A stretch of DNA of 27,577 nt from Sphaeroforma arctica JP610. Its lineage: Eukaryota > Opisthokonta > Ichthyosporea > Ichthyophonida. Positions 24,101 through 27,577 of this stretch are shown piece by piece. The stretch covers positions 218,359 through 245,935 of the forward strand of contig NW_014040553.1 of NCBI RefSeq assembly GCF_001186125.1. Reading direction: 5' to 3'. The notes beneath the pieces were generated by a model. It saw only the letters and a program-made list of their open reading frames with translations, made no database searches and was not told the origin of the DNA. The translations under genes were made by a program, and so were the position numbers. The first letter of the stretch is position 1, and the number at the start of each line of letters is the position of its first letter.

Positions 24101-24288
24101 TTACAGCCTTTGATTGTACAACCATAGCCACAACAGTGACCATGCATGGCACACATCTCGCCAAGGTGCCTCTGAAGCACTTGGTGTGTTCCAGGACGTG
24201 TATGTTACTGCTTTTCCCGCCAAAAAAGCGCCCTCGACCAGCGGACGCGGCTGGCAGGCCGGCTCAGCGCGTGCGCACAGGGAGTTAG
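21178..24288 (+). CDS. LRR1: LRR1, leucine-rich-repeat substrate receptor of CUL2 ubiquitin ligase, 7 exons
   Basis: Exons 21178-21267, 21479-21568, 21846-21944, 22340-22483, 22783-22963, 23291-23681 and 23970-24288 join to 437 residues (human LRR1/PPIL5 has 414). All introns are GT-AG. In animals CRL2-LRR1 ubiquitylates the CMG helicase at replication termination. Residues 1-93 (MRIACKVQVEAM, GTQYQLQGNVDRV, FVKDGKMSFSLKKP) match the human N-terminal domain. Residues about 150-300 are leucine-rich repeats such as LTSLDLSGNAISAIP and LKQLDLSNNQLQHLP. At about 320 SLMEYSARHA fits a BC-box, human TLLESSARTI, followed by RIP as in the human VHL-box region. The C-terminus has cysteines at about 359, 362, 364, 370, 405 and 409, matching the human Cys-rich end, then a basic tail PPKKRPRP not found in human. 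The start ATG has A at -3. It is divergent from ATM and convergent with SUGT1. Confidence 0.94.
21945..22339 (+). other. LRR1 intron 3
   Basis: A 395-base intron with donor GTAAGA and acceptor TCACACAG, joining VISG to GDPEDLANF in phase 0. Nothing else recognised. The other LRR1 introns are 21268-21478, 21569-21845, 22484-22782, 22964-23290 and 23682-23969. The 22484-22782 intron contains a possible cassette exon (see findings); the rest look empty. Confidence 0.7.
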
Positions 24289-25388
24289 CATTGAATTATA
24301 ACTAGGAGAATTAGTAAATAATCCATACAGTATTTTTCACGGTATGACTGGCAACTGTTCGTTTCCGCTGTGAGTACCTATTCAAAATCTTCTGAAACTG
24401 ACGATAGCTCAGAAAATTGAATGTGTATACCAGGTAAAATATTTTTCACGAAGGTGTATGTGTGTTATACACTATTCTGCCCTTCATATCAGTATACATG
24501 TATTGAGTGCATATGAGGAAGTGACACCATGCTGCTGTATGGTAACCAAAGACTTCACTAGTGGTCGTAGTGGTTCCTGCTGTGACAGCCCTAACCATCT
24601 GATCCAGTCAATGACTTCATGCTACGGACGCATCCAGTATTTGTTGTCCAATTAGTGTCAGGTGTCTGAGAGGCGTGACTATATTACGGTTAAAGGGTGC
24701 ACGGAATATAGAATGGACCCGGTTTTCGAAAGCACACATACAAACGTCCATTGTGGAATGTACCAGTGAGACTGAAGTGGTTTCTTTATTGCGCTTTTGG
24801 AGGGAACGATGTCATCGCAATGCACAAGATGAATGAGTTCAGACATAGGAAGAAACTTGGCTAGGCAAAAAAACAAACAAGGAATCTACCTAGAGAATCA
24901 GCCAACCATCGATCCAGTGTGGCTGTAGTTGCGGGTGTTGCTTGAGATAACAAAAACCGCCTGACAGCCAACCTACGAGGGTTCACGAGCCCTGCGGAAG
25001 CACTGCTTGTCGTGGTTGCTATGAATATGCGCTATGATCCTGGACTCGCGTATTTCTTGAGGACATGGGTTGTAAGCCTGCCGAGCCCAGATCCGTGATG
25101 TGGAATCTGATAAAAGGACATGGCGACGTACTACCCAACGCATTTGTGTATGTTTGGCCATTAAGTTTCAATGGTCTTTTGGTATCACCAGGCACTGGAT
25201 GTGTAGTTCTGGTTTTGAGAATGATGCCTAAATCGGAACCAGACGACTGAACAGTGGCTGAGTAGCCGCGAGCGCTTGTCAGGGGCATATCTCATCTCAT
25301 CGTGCTACTACTACAGTAGCATCACTGCGGTGTGTCATCCCTGTTCGACAGATAGACCATTCCTCTAGTTATGTACGACTTGTTTCAC
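24289..25388. other. Spacer between convergent LRR1 and SUGT1
   Basis: 1100 bases between two stop codons on opposite strands, which must contain both 3' UTRs. The first 600 bases are AT-rich with many stops. About 24890-25330 is less AT-rich and carries overlapping open frames on both strands (plus 25065-25250, 61 codons; minus 25288-25019, 89 codons with an ATG). I recognise neither product. No clear AATAAA signal is visible for either gene; AGTAAA near 24312 could serve LRR1. Confidence 0.6.
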
Positions 25389-27488
25389 TCAATCCTTGTA
25401 AGGTCTAGCTTCAGCCCCATCGGGTGCCTGTATCTGAACCTTATCCTTTCCGACTTCGTCCCAGTTGGTGCTGAGTACAGTGCCGCCACTCTCCTGGAAG
25501 GACTTGTTCATGGCTCGCCGGGTTTCGGGCGTGGCATCCTTGTAGATATCCTGGAAGAGTTTCTGCAGTGCTGCATCTCCCTCTGGTTTCTCATCAGCCT
25601 CTTCCTCGTCTATATCCTTCACCAGCTTGTTCCAGTCTGGGTAGGGAAATGCAGGAATAGGGTAAGTTCAGATTACTATGCAGTGCGCGTGGCTGAGGAG
25701 GCGATGTGCGCGAACAGTGTTCTCGAGAAAATATGCACAGAAAAAGAAGTACTTTCAAATATGTACAGAATATACAGAGATACACATATAGAACCGCCTC
25801 ACAATGGATACGCACACTATACACGAGAATCCAATAAAGTATACGACTGTGACGACACAATATTCCATTGAGCGCGGTGGTACATTGGTTGGTGCGCAAA
25901 AGTTGGCATTCTCCTGCAGTTGTTCTTGCCTCAGGAGTCGTCTACTAGTGGGCGAAAGCTTCATCTCACCGTCCTCTCTATATAAACGAGATTTACAACA
26001 AACCTCCTGTGAAGGTAACGCCACAATACCTGCGATCATTCGGAACAAAACAGCACAACAAATACCTTATAATAAGGTACAAGATATGCTCATATGCTCA
26101 TTTGAGGTCATAAATCGGACAATCAACACATACACAGTCGCTCGGTAGAAATTTAGAGATGAGTCAGTACCTGTAGGCTTCCTTAGGGTCTTGGGAGCTG
26201 GCTCCTCGCTGTCTTCGATTTCAGTACTTTCCGGTTGCTCGAGTGTATCCCACCTGGCTGCAGTAGCCTTTCGGAGTGTCAGCTCGAACTTCGGTTTTGC
26301 ACGGCGCCAGGTGCATTCGGCGGGTACTGGATATAGAAGAGAAGACATTAGTCATCGATATATCAGTAGGTAGATGTGAAAAGATGTACACAACATATTG
26401 ACAAGGAACTTTGATCTGAACAAAAATTGCTTGTATCAGACACTGCCATAAAACACTACACGATTAGAATCTTTTCGCGAGTTGTTTATGCTAGGTGTGC
26501 TCACTGCCACAAAGTAATAGCAATAGCTTATGCACCACATGCACGTATCTCACATATACATTGTACGCAGGCTCAAGCTTACATCAAAATATAAAAAAAA
26601 ACAGTATACCTCCGCCGGAGAGAACACTCACGGGCACACAGTACACCTCCCCTCTAATGTCACGCAATTAGTACTCACATTCGAACTATATACACAGAAA
26701 CCTTAAATACCAACACACATGCAACAGCTACGAAAGCACGCACAATATATGCGCATCTCAAAGCAATCACGCACCGCATCACACATGAGCTTTAAGCCGT
26801 ACCGATCCCAATATGAATGGTTTTGTGATAACCCACATAACTAAAGGAAATTTTTAACATGTGAGTGCTGATATTTCAGGTATTCAGACTAAGAACATAC
26901 TCAGACCAATGGGAAAAGAACCCTACCAATATCAGCAAACGTCCTCTGATCCAGCAAATATTCCGACCCTCCCGGCAGCTTGAGTGTGACACACATGCTC
27001 TGCGGCGTCAGCTCGATCTGTACATCCTTCTCCTCCAAATTCTTAACAAATATACTCACAATCACCTGTGTGTCTGTTTGGTACCATTCGTACCGTGTTT
27101 TAGCAGGCACTGTGGGCACGACAGGTACAGACACTGTTGCTGGTATAGGCGCAATAGTAGGCTTGGTGACGGCTTTAGGTGCCTGGGCAGGCTTAGCTAC
27201 AGGCTCGTGCGCCATCTCCACAGCCTTGGGACCGGTCTCTACCGGTGTTCCATTAATACTTGTGGACATCCCGTTACCTTGTGGCCTGGGCACAGGTGTG
27301 ACAACATCTTTAGATTTGGTAGAGATTATCGCTTCGCCAGTAGCTTCTTGTAGTAGCGCGGCATCACACTTTGCTATCCACTCAGACCATTGCTTAGCGG
27401 CTGGGCCTACGCTGCTCTTAAGCTTCTCCCCCCCTTCAAACGCGGTGCGGGCGGTGGTGAACTCCTCCAGATGATACAGTGCGATGCC
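25389..27488 (-). CDS. SUGT1: SGT1/SUGT1 co-chaperone, 3' part (5' exons outside window)
   Basis: SGT1 bridges HSP90 and SKP1; it supports SCF ligase assembly, kinetochores and, in plants and animals, NLR receptors. The last three exons are 27488-26927, 26326-26171 and 25636-25389, giving 321 visible residues. The first visible residues, [18 protein letters not shown], match the end of the human TPR domain (GICEYHEKNYAAALETF). A Pro/Ala/Val-rich linker follows. The CS domain (about 130-215) runs from [20 protein letters not shown] to [15 protein letters not shown] and binds HSP90 in relatives. The SGS domain (about 241-321) has [34 protein letters not shown] and VGKDKVQ, nearly identical to human. 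Both junctions are phase 1 and restore conserved residues (DI|VPAE, PT|DWNKLV). The protein ends PYKD where human ends EWKKY. The sequence above 27488 is intron, so the N-terminal TPR exons are missing from this window. Confidence 0.95.
25637..26170 (-). other. SUGT1 intron before the SGS exon
   Basis: A 534-base phase 1 intron (donor GTACTG, acceptor CTACCCAG). It contains a 17-base perfect palindrome at 26063-26079 (TACCTTAT, A, ATAAGGTA). No coding exon was recognised, although a small exon carrying the usual YPSS-like segment cannot be ruled out. Confidence 0.65.
26327..26926 (-). other. SUGT1 intron between CS-domain exons
   Basis: A 600-base intron splitting the CS domain in phase 1 (donor GTAGGG, acceptor ATATCCAG). 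It contains scattered CA-rich tracts (about 26630-26740) and A-rich runs near 26590, but no gene or repeat family I can name. Confidence 0.7.
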
Positions 27489-27577
27489 CTGAGAAAGAGG
27501 AGGAAGAGTAGGAGGTTTAAGCTATACTATATCCACACACAGACACAGACACACATACATATAAACTTACAATTATA
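27489..27577 (-). other. SUGT1 intron, partial, with CA-rich tract
   Basis: Sequence upstream of the first visible SUGT1 exon. Read on the minus strand it ends in a pyrimidine tract (TTCCTCCTCTTTCTCAG) typical of a splice acceptor. 27532-27560 on the plus strand is an imperfect CA/GA microsatellite. Confidence 0.8.

Noticed and set aside
26865-27474. Two plus-strand open frames of about 160 codons
   Set aside because: Antisense to the SUGT1 CS-domain exon, which is clearly coding on the minus strand.

Overview
This window is nuclear DNA from an intron-rich eukaryote. All three genes are split by GT-AG introns, often with GTATGT- or GTGAGT-like donors. They are moderate-identity orthologues of animal proteins, compared here with human sequences recalled from memory. 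Base composition is moderately AT-rich. A unicellular opisthokont, perhaps a holozoan protist such as an ichthyosporean, would fit, but the species assignment is a guess.

Layout: 1-100 is a (TA)n microsatellite. 302-20387 on the minus strand is a complete ATM/Tel1 checkpoint kinase gene that I could follow through 23 coding exons (about 3545 residues), from an N-terminal TAN-like motif to a FATC end on a tiny last exon. 20388-21177 is the gap to the next gene; ATM and LRR1 point away from each other, so it probably acts as a shared divergent promoter, and it holds a short GAGA-rich tandem repeat. 21178-24288 on the plus strand is LRR1 (seven exons, 437 residues), the leucine-rich-repeat substrate receptor of the CUL2 ubiquitin ligase. 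24289-25388 separates two convergent 3' ends and has no gene I recognise. 25389-27488 on the minus strand is the 3' part of SUGT1/SGT1 (last three exons: end of the TPR, CS and SGS domains); its 5' end lies outside the window.

How the genes relate: ATM signals DNA double-strand breaks. In animals LRR1 directs CUL2 to the replicative CMG helicase at replication termination. SGT1 is an HSP90 co-chaperone that binds SKP1 and supports SCF ligases and kinetochores. Three neighbours concerned with genome maintenance or cullin ligases, one pair head-to-head, is suggestive but may be chance. I found no mobile element, tRNA, rRNA or CRISPR array, and no clearly new system. The points most worth checking are the ATM-LRR1 divergent region, a possible cassette exon in LRR1, the uneven exon sizes of ATM, and a few unexplained open frames in introns and spacers.
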